DNA of 12,171 nucleotides. Source: Citromicrobium sp. Its GTDB lineage: Bacteria > Pseudomonadota > Alphaproteobacteria > Sphingomonadales > Sphingomonadaceae. The notes under the pieces are model-generated. The model was not told where the DNA came from and ran no database searches. It saw only the letters and a program-made list of their open reading frames with translations. This document shows positions 1 through 6,720 of this stretch, piece after piece (the first letter of the stretch is position 1; each line of letters starts with the position of its first letter). A program made the translations under genes and the position numbers. Location: the NCBI GenBank assembly GCA_002712945.1, contig PAVA01000030.1, positions 1 through 12,171 on the forward strand. Reading direction: 5' to 3'.

Positions 1-411
1 ATGGGCGATGTGCTCAAGGAAAAGGGCGTGGACGTCAAATACGCAATCCACCCCGTCGCGGGCCGTATGCCGGGGCACATGAACGTGCTGCTGGCCGAAG
101 CGAACGTGCCCTATGACGAAGTGTTCGAGCTGGAGGACATCAATAGCGAATTCGCACAGGCCGACATCGCCTTCATCATCGGCGCGAACGACGTGGTGAA
201 CCCGGCTGCGAAGACCGACAAGAGCTCGCCGATCTACGGCATGCCGGTATTCGACGTCGACAAGGCCAAGCAGGTGTTCTTCATCAAGCGCAGCATGGGC
301 GGCGTAGGCTACGCGGGCGTCGACAACGACGTGTTCTACATGAACCAGACGACCATGCTGCTGTCCGACGCGAAGAAGATGGTCGAGGAAATCGTGAAGG
401 CGCTGGACTGA
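1..411 (+). CDS. pntB: NAD(P) transhydrogenase subunit beta, C-terminal part
   Basis: Partial gene; its 5' end lies outside the window, so the ATG at position 1 is an internal Met. The 136 visible residues match the NADP(H)-binding domain III of PntB. They include a [18 protein letters not shown] segment near residues 17-34, a [10 protein letters not shown] motif near 61-70, and a [12 protein letters not shown] segment near 96-107, all close to the E. coli PntB C terminus as I recall it. The protein is the inner-membrane subunit that couples proton entry to hydride transfer from NADH to NADP+, supplying NADPH. Domain III faces the cytoplasm and closes on domain I of the alpha subunit. The stop overlaps the next start by one base (TGATG), so the small downstream protein is probably co-translated. 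pntA would be expected upstream, outside the window. Confidence 0.96.
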   Translation: MGDVLKEKGVDVKYAIHPVAGRMPGHMNVLLAEANVPYDEVFELEDINSEFAQADIAFIIGANDVVNPAAKTDKSSPIYGMPVFDVDKAKQVFFIKRSMGGVGYAGVDNDVFYMNQTTMLLSDAKKMVEEIVKALD

Positions 412-767
412 TGGTCCGCGCACTTTTCCTCATCATCCTGCTTGCCGCGCTCGGTGTGGGCGCGTGGCTCTATTTCGGCGGCGGAATGCAGGTCGTGACC
501 GAGCGCAGCGTCGAGGTCGCGCTGGTCGAGGCGGGTGTGCCTGAGGAACAGGCCGCGTGCATGGCGCCGCGCATGACAGAGCGGCTCACCCCCGAACAGC
601 TCCGAAAGCTGGAGAATGTCGCCCCGCAGGAAGGCGAGGCCACGCTGCCACGCGATGCGGGCGAGGCGCTGGCGCGTATCCGGCGAGTGGACGATCCCGA
701 AGCGGTCGAGGTGACGGTTCGCGCCGCCGCAGCATGCAGCCTCGGCGGGATTTTCGAGAGCCTGTAG
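411..767 (+). CDS. Small membrane-anchored hypothetical protein
   Basis: I do not recognise a named family. The 118-residue protein begins with one hydrophobic segment (residues about 4-22, ending WLYF) and no lipobox. This fits either an N-terminal anchor or an uncleaved signal with a periplasmic tail. The soluble part has two cysteines, C50 in an AACMAPRMTERL stretch and C109 in AAACSLGG; they could form a disulfide if exported, which is inference. A TPEQLRKL stretch precedes an acidic linker. The start is the ATG overlapping the pntB stop (TGATG), so translation is probably coupled to pntB. Third-position GC bias continues through the frame. A link to transhydrogenase is suggested only by position. 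Confidence 0.8.
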   Translation: MVRALFLIILLAALGVGAWLYFGGGMQVVTERSVEVALVEAGVPEEQAACMAPRMTERLTPEQLRKLENVAPQEGEATLPRDAGEALARIRRVDDPEAVEVTVRAAAACSLGGIFESL

Positions 768-783
768 CCTCTTGTTTTCGTCT

Positions 784-810
784 CCTTGCGTGGCAGAATG
801 CAACGCAAGG
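784..810 (+). promoter_or_regulatory. Leader hairpin overlapping the ribosome binding site
   Basis: CCTTGCGT (784-791) and ACGCAAGG (803-810) form a perfect 8-bp stem. Inside it, after one mismatch, GCA/TGC adds three pairs around a GAA loop. The 3' arm includes the first bases of the purine-rich Shine-Dalgarno region (AAGGGAGAGAG) of the beta-helix gene that starts at 820. It could therefore limit ribosome access, or act as a weak terminator after the pntB operon, although no T-run follows. A weak promoter-like pair (TTGTTT at 772-777, CAGAAT at 794-799, 16-base spacing) overlaps the same bases, and the two readings are not easily compatible. Confidence 0.35.
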
Positions 811-819
811 GAGAGAGAC

Positions 820-2034
820 ATGATCCGTAGCATTCTGGCCGCCACCGTGCTGGCCTCGTCGGTCGTGGCCGCCGCACCTGCGCTGGCCGAAACCATCACT
901 GTCGCCCCGGGCGAGGGCGCGCAGGAGCGCTTGCAGGAAGCGCTGATCCTCGCCGAACCGGGTGACGAGATCGTGCTCGAAGCCGGGCGGTTCGACCTCA
1001 CAGACGGGCTCAGCCTCGATGTCGATGGCGTGACGCTGCGCGGCGCGGGGATGCATGCCAGCGTGCTCGATTTCAGCAGCCAGCGCGGCGCGGGCGAGGG
1101 CCTGCTCGTCACCAGCGACGGCGTGACGCTGCGCGGGTTCGGGATGGAGAACCCCAAGGGTGACGGGATCAAGTCGAAGGGCGCGGACGACATCGTCTAT
1201 CAGGGCGTGCGCGTCACCTGGACCAACGGGCCCGCCGCGACCAATGGCGCCTACGGGCTCTATCCGGTGGAGAGCACGGGCATCCTGATCGACGGATGCG
1301 AGGTCTCCGGCGCGTCCGACGCCGGGATCTATGTCGGCCAGTCGAGCAAGATCACCGTGCGCAATTCGACCGCGCGCGCCAATGTTGCCGGGATCGAGAT
1401 CGAGAACAGCCGCCAGGCCATCGTCGAGCGCAATTTCGTGACCGAGAATACCGGCGGTATCCTGGTGTTCGACCTGCCCGGCCTGCCGGTGAAGAACGGC
1501 GGCGAGGTGCTGGTGCGCAACAACCTGGTCGCCAACAACACCACGCCCAATTTCGCGCCCGAGGGCAATATCGTTGCATCGGTGCGGCGCGGCACGGGCA
1601 TCATGGTGATGGCCAACGAGGTGGTGTGGATCGGCCAGAACCTGATCTACGACAATCCGACCGCGCCGATCATGGTCATCGCCTATCCGCTCCCCTTCGA
1701 GGATGCGGAGTACAACCCCTATCCGCGCGAAATCAGCGTGGACTGGAACAATGTCGACGAGGGCGGCACGGACCCGCAGTTCGAATCCGCCGATCAGCTG
1801 CTCGCGGCCTTCGGCGGCGCGCTTCCGCCGGTCATGTGGGACGGTCTCGAAGACCCGGAAATGACCACACTGATGGTTCACCCCGATCTGGGCGGCTGGT
1901 CGGTCAACCTGCCGCAGCAAGGCGCGGGGATCGAATCGGCGCGGCCCAGTCCGCTGGAAGTGGGCGCGATCGGGCAGCCGATCAGCATCGAGGGTTGGGG
2001 CGCCCCCGAAGAGCTGGAAGCGCGCATCAAGTGA
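820..2034 (+). CDS. Exported parallel beta-helix repeat protein (TIGR03805-like)
   Basis: 404 residues. A signal peptide is clear: MIRS, a hydrophobic stretch to about residue 20, and a likely cleavage after ALA at residue 23. The ATG at 820 was chosen because it gives this signal peptide and follows an AAGGGAGAGAG ribosome binding site; an in-frame codon further upstream would place a polar stretch ahead of it. The mature protein starts with a segment resembling the entry to pectate-lyase-like folds (GDEIVLEAGRFDL), followed by turns such as GVTLRGFGMEN, GILIDGCEVSGASDAGIYVG, SKITVRNSTARANVAGIEIENS and QAIVERNFVTENTGGILV. These are typical of a right-handed beta-helix. I recall this family as a regular partner of the diheme cytochrome encoded next, which it overlaps by four bases. 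No catalytic residues of a known polysaccharide lyase are evident; the function is unknown. Location is inferred to be periplasmic. Confidence 0.88.
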   Translation: MIRSILAATVLASSVVAAAPALAETITVAPGEGAQERLQEALILAEPGDEIVLEAGRFDLTDGLSLDVDGVTLRGAGMHASVLDFSSQRGAGEGLLVTSDGVTLRGFGMENPKGDGIKSKGADDIVYQGVRVTWTNGPAATNGAYGLYPVESTGILIDGCEVSGASDAGIYVGQSSKITVRNSTARANVAGIEIENSRQAIVERNFVTENTGGILVFDLPGLPVKNGGEVLVRNNLVANNTTPNFAPEGNIVASVRRGTGIMVMANEVVWIGQNLIYDNPTAPIMVIAYPLPFEDAEYNPYPREISVDWNNVDEGGTDPQFESADQLLAAFGGALPPVMWDGLEDPEMTTLMVHPDLGGWSVNLPQQGAGIESARPSPLEVGAIGQPISIEGWGAPEELEARIK

Positions 2035-3023
2035 TCCGGCATTTCGGCATTCTGGCGGCTGCGGCGGCCACGCTGGCGGTGAGCGCGGGCGTGCACGCGC
2101 TGCCGCCGCCCAAGGTCGATGACGCGGCGGTCGCGGGCGACAACCTGCCGAAAACACTCGCCGAGTTCGGCTTCTTCCTCGATGCGTCTGCCGACGAACC
2201 CGCGCCCGGCGTCACCCCCTATCGCCTCAACACGCCGCTGTTCTCCGACGGGGCGGACAAGCACCGCTTCGTCTACCTGCCCGATGGGGCCGAGGTCGGC
2301 GTTGGCGATCAGGGCCTGCTGCAACTCCCGGTTGGCAGTGCGCTGATCAAGACCTTTGCCTTTGGCGAGGGCGATGCACAGCGCAAGATCGAGACCCGCG
2401 TGCTGCTCCACCGCGCCGATGGCTGGCTCGCGCTGCCCTACGTCTGGAACGAGGAACAGACACAGGCGACGCTCGCGCTGGCGGGCAAGCGGACGCAGGT
2501 GACGACGCCGTGGGGCGAACAGATCAGCTACCGCGTGCCGAACAAGAACCAGTGCAAGGAATGCCATGGCCTGCAAGGCGCGGTCATCCCGATCGGGCCG
2601 AAGACGCGCAATCTCTCCGCCGCGTGGCTGCAGGTATTCCTCGGCTCTGTGCCCGAGGGTTCGGACACGATGCCCCGCTGGGAAGACCGAGACAGCGCCG
2701 ATGTCGCATCGGCGGCGCGCGCCTATCTCGACGTCAACTGTGCGCATTGCCACCGCCCGGGATCGACCGCGTCCAATTCGGGCCTCGACCTGCGGTGGGA
2801 GACGCAAGATCCCCACGCGCTCGGCATCAGGAAACGGCCCGTGGCCGCCGGGCGCGGATCGGGCGGGCTGCAGTTCGACATCGTGCCGGGCGACCCGGAA
2901 AGCTCGATCCTCGTCTATCGCATGGCGAGCGGGGAGCCGGGCGTCGCCATGCCCGAACTGGGCAAGGCAACCGTGGACGAGGATGGCGTTGCGCTGGTCG
3001 AGCGCTGGATTGCCGGGCTGTGA
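2031..3023 (+). CDS. SO2930/HNE_0200-type diheme c-type cytochrome
   Basis: 330 residues from a GTG start that overlaps the previous stop (GTGA). This start gives a good signal peptide (MIRHFGIL, an Ala-rich core, probable cleavage after VHA at residue 23). Two covalent heme sites are visible: C175-K-E-C178-H179 and C237-A-H-C240-H241. Met307 in GVAMPELG near the C terminus is a plausible distal ligand for the second heme, which is inference. The N-terminal half carries the family segments YRLNTPLFSDGADKHRFVYLP, PVGSALIKTF and IETRVLLHRADGWLALPYVW. The second half has GRGSGGLQFDIVPGDPESSILVYRM. These match my recollection of TIGR03806. It should act in the periplasm as an electron-transfer protein or a heme enzyme working with or on the beta-helix partner; substrate and electron acceptor are not visible here. 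Confidence 0.9.
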   Translation: MIRHFGILAAAAATLAVSAGVHALPPPKVDDAAVAGDNLPKTLAEFGFFLDASADEPAPGVTPYRLNTPLFSDGADKHRFVYLPDGAEVGVGDQGLLQLPVGSALIKTFAFGEGDAQRKIETRVLLHRADGWLALPYVWNEEQTQATLALAGKRTQVTTPWGEQISYRVPNKNQCKECHGLQGAVIPIGPKTRNLSAAWLQVFLGSVPEGSDTMPRWEDRDSADVASAARAYLDVNCAHCHRPGSTASNSGLDLRWETQDPHALGIRKRPVAAGRGSGGLQFDIVPGDPESSILVYRMASGEPGVAMPELGKATVDEDGVALVERWIAGL

Positions 3024-3081
3024 CCCGCTAGCAGAGCCGGCAAAGCCGCCTTGCACCCGTTTGCAGGCATCGTGAAATTCA

Positions 3082-3109
3082 GCGCGCCGACCGGCCGGTT
3101 GCAGCGCGC
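3082..3109. other. GC-rich inverted repeat between cytochrome and racemase-like gene
   Basis: A perfect 10-base palindrome ACCGGCCGGT (3090-3099) is flanked by GCGCGC on both sides (3082-3087 and 3104-3109), which can pair. It lies in the 110-base gap after the cytochrome stop. It may end the beta-helix/cytochrome transcript or sit in the leader of the next gene. There is no T-run, so a conventional intrinsic terminator is not supported. Confidence 0.3.
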
Positions 3110-3133
3110 CCAAGCGACAGGGACGCATTCATC

Positions 3134-3832
3134 TTGCGCAAGTTTGGCCTGATCGGCGGGATGAGCTGGGTCTCGACCCGGATGTATTACGAGTGGATCA
3201 ACAAGGGCGTGGCGAAGCGCGTCGGCTCGATGGCGTCCGCTCCCTTGCTGATCGAAAGCCTCGACTTCGCCGAGCTTTACGGCCTCACCAAGGAAGACGA
3301 GTGGGACCGTGCAGCGGAAATCCTGGTCGCCTCGGCTCAGCGGCTGGAAGCGGCGGGGGCCGGGGCGCTGGCCATCGCGGCGAACTCGATGCACCGCGTT
3401 TACGATCAGGTCGCCGAGGCGGTCGACGTGCCGATGATCCACATCGGCGATGCCGTGGGCGAAAAGATGAAGGCCGAAGGCGCGGTCAACGCCGCACTGA
3501 TCGGTACGCGCAACGTGATGACCGAGAGCTTCTACCGCAAACACCTGGTCTCGCACGGGATCGACCTGCTGCCGCCCGACATGACTCATGTCGAGCGGAC
3601 CAATGCGATCATCTACGACGAGCTGATGAACGGGAAGGCCAGCCGCGATGCGGAGCGGTTCTTCCGCACGATGATCACCAATCTCGAACAGGACGGGGCC
3701 AAGGCGATCGTGCTCGCCTGTACCGAGCTCGAACTGGTGATCGATGTCGACGCCAATGTCCTGCCGATCTTCGATTCCGCGCGCATTCATTGCGAGGCCA
3801 TCGTCGACTGGATCCTCGGCGAGGACGCTTGA
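3134..3832 (+). CDS. Aspartate/glutamate racemase family protein, YgeA-like, one catalytic residue missing
   Basis: 232 residues, the usual family length. The start is a TTG at 3134: no in-frame ATG lies near it upstream, AGGGA sits ten bases ahead (3119-3123), and the translation opens with [22 protein letters not shown], the expected family N terminus. Close co-linearity with E. coli YgeA, as I recall that sequence, includes [22 protein letters not shown] (82-87), [15 protein letters not shown] and [10 protein letters not shown]. The second catalytic Cys is present (C196, equivalent to YgeA C197). The first catalytic position (YgeA Thr83; Cys in classical Asp racemases) is Ala83, and the preceding Cys is also Ala. 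A normal two-base racemase mechanism is therefore doubtful. The protein may act on another carboxylate substrate or catalyse a one-cysteine reaction. It is cytoplasmic, with no signal peptide. The dGTPase-like gene starts 64 bases downstream. Confidence 0.88.
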   Translation: MRKFGLIGGMSWVSTRMYYEWINKGVAKRVGSMASAPLLIESLDFAELYGLTKEDEWDRAAEILVASAQRLEAAGAGALAIAANSMHRVYDQVAEAVDVPMIHIGDAVGEKMKAEGAVNAALIGTRNVMTESFYRKHLVSHGIDLLPPDMTHVERTNAIIYDELMNGKASRDAERFFRTMITNLEQDGAKAIVLACTELELVIDVDANVLPIFDSARIHCEAIVDWILGEDA

Positions 3833-3896
3833 GCGGCACGGGCATGGCAGGCGCGGTGGTTGTTCGATGGCACGCGGCGGGTTAGGCGACGGCGCT

Positions 3897-5072
3897 ATGT
3901 CGCGCTCGCCCCTCGCCGCCGACCCCGCGCGTTCGCGCGGCCGCGAATTCCCCGTTACGTCGGACGAAACGCCCCTTGCCGAGAGCAGGGGGCCGCGGAC
4001 GGCGTTCCAGCGTGACCGGGACCGGATCATCCACTCGATCGCCTTCCGTCGGCTCCGTAGCAAGACGCAGGTTTTCGTCGCGCCCGAGGGCGATCACTAC
4101 CGCACGCGGCTGACGCACAGCCTGGAGGTCGCGCAGATCGGGCGGGTGATCGCCCGCGCGCTGGGGCTGGACGAGGATCTGACCGAGGCGCTGTGTCTGG
4201 CGCACGATATCGGCCACCCGCCCTTCGGCCATGCAGGCGAGGAGGCGCTGGACCGGGCGCTGGTCGACCATGGCGGGTTCGATCACAATGCGCAGACCCT
4301 GCGCACGCTGATGCGGCTCGAAAGCCCCTACTGTACGCACGAGGGGCTCAACCTCAGCTGGGAAGTGCTCGAAGGCCTCGCCAAGCATAACGGCCCGGTC
4401 CACGCTCCGCATTGGGCGCTGGCCGAACTCGACGCCGCCTTTCCGCTCGATCTGGAATACTGGCCCTCGCTGGAAGCGCAGGTGGCGGCGGTGGCGGACG
4501 ACATCGCCTACGACAACCACGATATCGACGATGGCCTGCGAGCGGGTTTCCTCGAGCTCGACGATCTGCTGACGCTCGACTTTATCGCCGATCAGTGGCG
4601 CGAGGTCGAACGCCGCTTTCCGCACGCCCCGCGCGAGCGGCAGCTGCGCGAACTGGTGCGCGGGCAGATCGGCTGGATGGTCAACGACGTGCTGGCCCAT
4701 ACCCGCGCTTCCACCGCCGGAATGGACGATCCTGCGGCCATCGCGACGGCGGACCGGGCGCTGGCCGGGTTTTCTCCGGCAATGAATGCGGCCGAACGCC
4801 GCCTCAAGGCGTTCATGTATGCCAAGCTCTACTACCACCCCGAACAGACCGAGACGGCGGACAAGGCCAATGCCGTTATAGAACGCCTCTGGGATACCTA
4901 TTGCGATGATCCGGCAAGAATGGGATCGAGCTGGCTCGAGAGCCTGCCTGCGCGCGAGCCGCATCGCAGCCGACATATCGCGGACTATATCGCGGGCATG
5001 TCGGACCGATTCGCGCTAGAGCGGGTGCGGGAATTCCATGGGGACGCGGTGAGCGACCTGAGCAATGTTTGA
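3897..5072 (+). CDS. dgt: dGTP triphosphohydrolase-like HD-domain protein (type 2 dGTPase family)
   Basis: 391 residues from the ATG at 3897. An alternative ATG at 3867 would add ten low-complexity residues. The 3897 start was chosen because [18 protein letters not shown] matches the usual N terminus of alphaproteobacterial homologues and because the region upstream belongs to the preceding gene's end and spacer. Family blocks follow: [24 protein letters not shown] (about 37-60), [15 protein letters not shown] with H74, and [19 protein letters not shown] with H103-D104. [19 protein letters not shown] supplies the last metal-binding Asp (D201/D202). These make up the H...HD...D metal site. The family hydrolyses dNTPs, classically dGTP to deoxyguanosine and triphosphate, shaping nucleotide pools in the cytoplasm; substrate range in type 2 members is less certain. 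The next gene starts 20 bases after the stop, consistent with an operon. Confidence 0.93.
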   Translation: MSRSPLAADPARSRGREFPVTSDETPLAESRGPRTAFQRDRDRIIHSIAFRRLRSKTQVFVAPEGDHYRTRLTHSLEVAQIGRVIARALGLDEDLTEALCLAHDIGHPPFGHAGEEALDRALVDHGGFDHNAQTLRTLMRLESPYCTHEGLNLSWEVLEGLAKHNGPVHAPHWALAELDAAFPLDLEYWPSLEAQVAAVADDIAYDNHDIDDGLRAGFLELDDLLTLDFIADQWREVERRFPHAPRERQLRELVRGQIGWMVNDVLAHTRASTAGMDDPAAIATADRALAGFSPAMNAAERRLKAFMYAKLYYHPEQTETADKANAVIERLWDTYCDDPARMGSSWLESLPAREPHRSRHIADYIAGMSDRFALERVREFHGDAVSDLSNV

Positions 5073-5092
5073 GTTGGGGGCCTGACACCAAG

Positions 5093-5779
5093 ATGAGCAG
5101 CCGGTTCCGCGTGGCGATGGGGGGCGTGAGCGAGCCGATCGGGCTGCGGTTGCTCCATCTCGCGCGGTATCAGGCGCAGATCCGGCTGGTCGCGCTCACG
5201 CTGGGCGAGATCGAGGTTCCGCGCGGGAGCCGGATGGAGGTATTCGTCGCCGATGCGGACCGCTGGTCGCGCGTGATGCGGGCGATGAGCCCCAAGGTGT
5301 TCGTCGTCGGCCTCGGCCCCGCGCTCAACCTCGTCGGCAAGGATGATAGCGCCTTGCGCGCGATCGAGGACGAGGAAGCGGTGGTGGAGATCGCCAAGAC
5401 CGCACGGTTCGCAGGGGTCGAGCGGCTGGTCGCGATCAGTTCCGAAGGTGCGGACCGCTGGTCGCGCGACCGGCATCTGAGCGCCAAGGGCAAGGCCGAG
5501 ACCGAGCTTTCGCGGCTGGGTTTCAAGCGGCTCGATATCGTGCGGCCCGGCCCGCTGTCGCAACGCCGCGTGTCGGACGACGGGCCGCTGTCGGCTATTC
5601 CGGCGCTGCGCGCGCGTGGTACCGATGTGGACATGGTGGCGCACGCGATCCTGACGCTCAGCCTGCGGCGCACGCCGGGCAAGTTCGTCCACGAAGGCGA
5701 GGGGATAGAGCGCGCGGCGGCGATGTTGTCGCGCGCCGCCGGTGCCAAGGGCAGCGTCAGGGAAGCACAGCAGGGGTAG
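5093..5779 (+). CDS. Atypical NAD(P)-binding Rossmann protein (SDR / HTATIP2-like)
   Basis: 228 residues from ATG 5093, with a G-run about 12 bases upstream; a TTG at 5069 would add eight residues and overlap dgt. The fold resembles atypical short-chain dehydrogenases. There is a first strand and glycine turn (RVAMGGVSEPIGLRLL, residues 6-21), a central AEDEEAVVEI-like helix region, RLVAISSEGA (111-120), and RLDIVRPGPL (146-155), a hallmark of this subgroup. The glycine motif is degenerate (GG.....G rather than GxxGxxG), and the expected catalytic Tyr before the Lys is replaced (HLSAKGKAE). This suggests a binding or regulatory role rather than a classical oxidoreductase. ADRWSR occurs twice (55-60 and 120-125), encoded by an exact 20-base repeat. 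The gene sits between dgt and the ABA4-like gene; no substrate can be assigned. Confidence 0.78.
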   Translation: MSSRFRVAMGGVSEPIGLRLLHLARYQAQIRLVALTLGEIEVPRGSRMEVFVADADRWSRVMRAMSPKVFVVGLGPALNLVGKDDSALRAIEDEEAVVEIAKTARFAGVERLVAISSEGADRWSRDRHLSAKGKAETELSRLGFKRLDIVRPGPLSQRRVSDDGPLSAIPALRARGTDVDMVAHAILTLSLRRTPGKFVHEGEGIERAAAMLSRAAGAKGSVREAQQG

Positions 5780-5788
5780 GGCGCGGCC

Positions 5789-6250
5789 ATGTGGCAGACG
5801 CTGTTCGACATCACCAACGCCATCGCGCTTGTCGGCTGGGCGCTGCTGATCCTGCTGCCGCGCCGCGAGAGCGTGATCTATTCGGTGCTCTATGGCGCCA
5901 TCGGTCTGCTCTGCGCGACCTATCTGGTGATGTTCGTGGCCCTGATCGGAAACCTAGTCGATCCCGCAGCCGCCGCGGGAAGCGCTCCCGATCCGGCCTT
6001 CGAATACAGCGTGCAGGGGCTGATGGCGATGTTCCGGTCCGAAGGGGCCATCGTGGTCGGCTGGACGCATTACCTCGCGTTCGATCTCTTCGCCGGACTG
6101 TGGATCGCGCGCGATGCGGACAAGCACGGGGCGGGCCGGTTGCTGCAGGTGCCCTATCTGCTGGCGACCTTCATTGCCGGGCCTGTCGGGCTGCTTGCCT
6201 GGCTGGTGACGCGCCAGTTCTTCGACCCCGTCGGGAACGGGCGGCGGTGA
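5789..6250 (+). CDS. ABA4-like (DUF4281) integral membrane protein
   Basis: 153 residues, almost entirely hydrophobic, with about four transmembrane segments: roughly 5-23, 30-54, 86-107 and 121-141. The signature GWTHYLAFDLFAGLWIARDA (91-110) followed by VPYLLATFIAGPVGLLAWLVTR matches the ABA4-like family. In plants its founding member, ABA4, is needed to make the carotenoid neoxanthin. Bacterial members are uncharacterised as far as I know, so a carotenoid role is inference, made somewhat attractive by the pigmented nature of many Sphingomonadales. The ATG lies nine bases after the preceding stop, and its own stop overlaps the next start by one base (TGATG), indicating one transcript and translational coupling. 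Confidence 0.85.
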   Translation: MWQTLFDITNAIALVGWALLILLPRRESVIYSVLYGAIGLLCATYLVMFVALIGNLVDPAAAAGSAPDPAFEYSVQGLMAMFRSEGAIVVGWTHYLAFDLFAGLWIARDADKHGAGRLLQVPYLLATFIAGPVGLLAWLVTRQFFDPVGNGRR

Positions 6251-6720
6251 TGGCAATCGTCGACGAAGACAGCGCGCAGGTCCGTTTTCCGCCGCCACTG
6301 ATCGTGTTCGGGGCGCTTTTTCTCGGCCTGGCGGCGGATCGGCTGCTCGGCCTGCCGATGATCGAGCTGGTCTGGCTGCGCCCGGTCGGGGTCGTCTGCG
6401 GCGCTCTGGGTGTGGCGATCCTCGGTTCGGGGCTGATCGGATTTATCAGGGCGGGCACCAATCCCGAACCGTGGAAGAGGGACACGCAGCTTGTCACCTC
6501 CGGGCTCTATCGGTTCACCCGCAACCCGATGTATCTCGGCATGGTGATGGTGCAGCTGGGGATCGCGCTGTTTGCGCTGAATACCGGCGCGCTTGTCTCG
6601 GTCCCGCTGGCGATTCTGCTGGTCGACCGCTTCGTGATCGCGCGCGAGGAGCGGCACCTGACCGCCACCTTCGGGAGCGCGTACCGGGACTATTGCGACC
6701 GCGTACGGCGCTGGCTGTGA
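6250..6720 (+). CDS. Isoprenylcysteine carboxyl methyltransferase-like membrane protein
   Basis: 156 residues. Predicted membrane segments lie at about 14-31, 44-66 and 97-128. The C-terminal SAM-binding signature of the ICMT/phospholipid-methyltransferase-like group is clear: LVTSGLYRFTRNPMYLG (81-97), then AREERHLTATFGSAYRDYCDRVRRWL (131-156), with the conserved EE and the terminal RRW. Such proteins methylate lipid-like or isoprenoid-linked carboxyl, thiol or amine groups at the inner membrane. Bacteria lack prenylated CaaX proteins, so the substrate is probably a small lipid or isoprenoid. The start overlaps the ABA4-like stop (TGATG) and the stop overlaps the DUF938 start (GTGA), so all three are likely made together. 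Confidence 0.87.
   Translation: MAIVDEDSAQVRFPPPLIVFGALFLGLAADRLLGLPMIELVWLRPVGVVCGALGVAILGSGLIGFIRAGTNPEPWKRDTQLVTSGLYRFTRNPMYLGMVMVQLGIALFALNTGALVSVPLAILLVDRFVIAREERHLTATFGSAYRDYCDRVRRWL

Noticed and set aside
586..2157. Long minus-strand open frame of over 500 codons opposite the beta-helix gene
   Set aside because: It mirrors the GC-rich third positions of the plus-strand gene, has Arg/Ala/Pro-rich low-complexity composition and no domain; a shadow frame.
3744..3896. N-terminal extension of the dGTPase-like protein back into the racemase-like gene
   Set aside because: The extra 51 residues are out-of-frame shadow of the upstream gene, and family homologues begin near [15 protein letters not shown].
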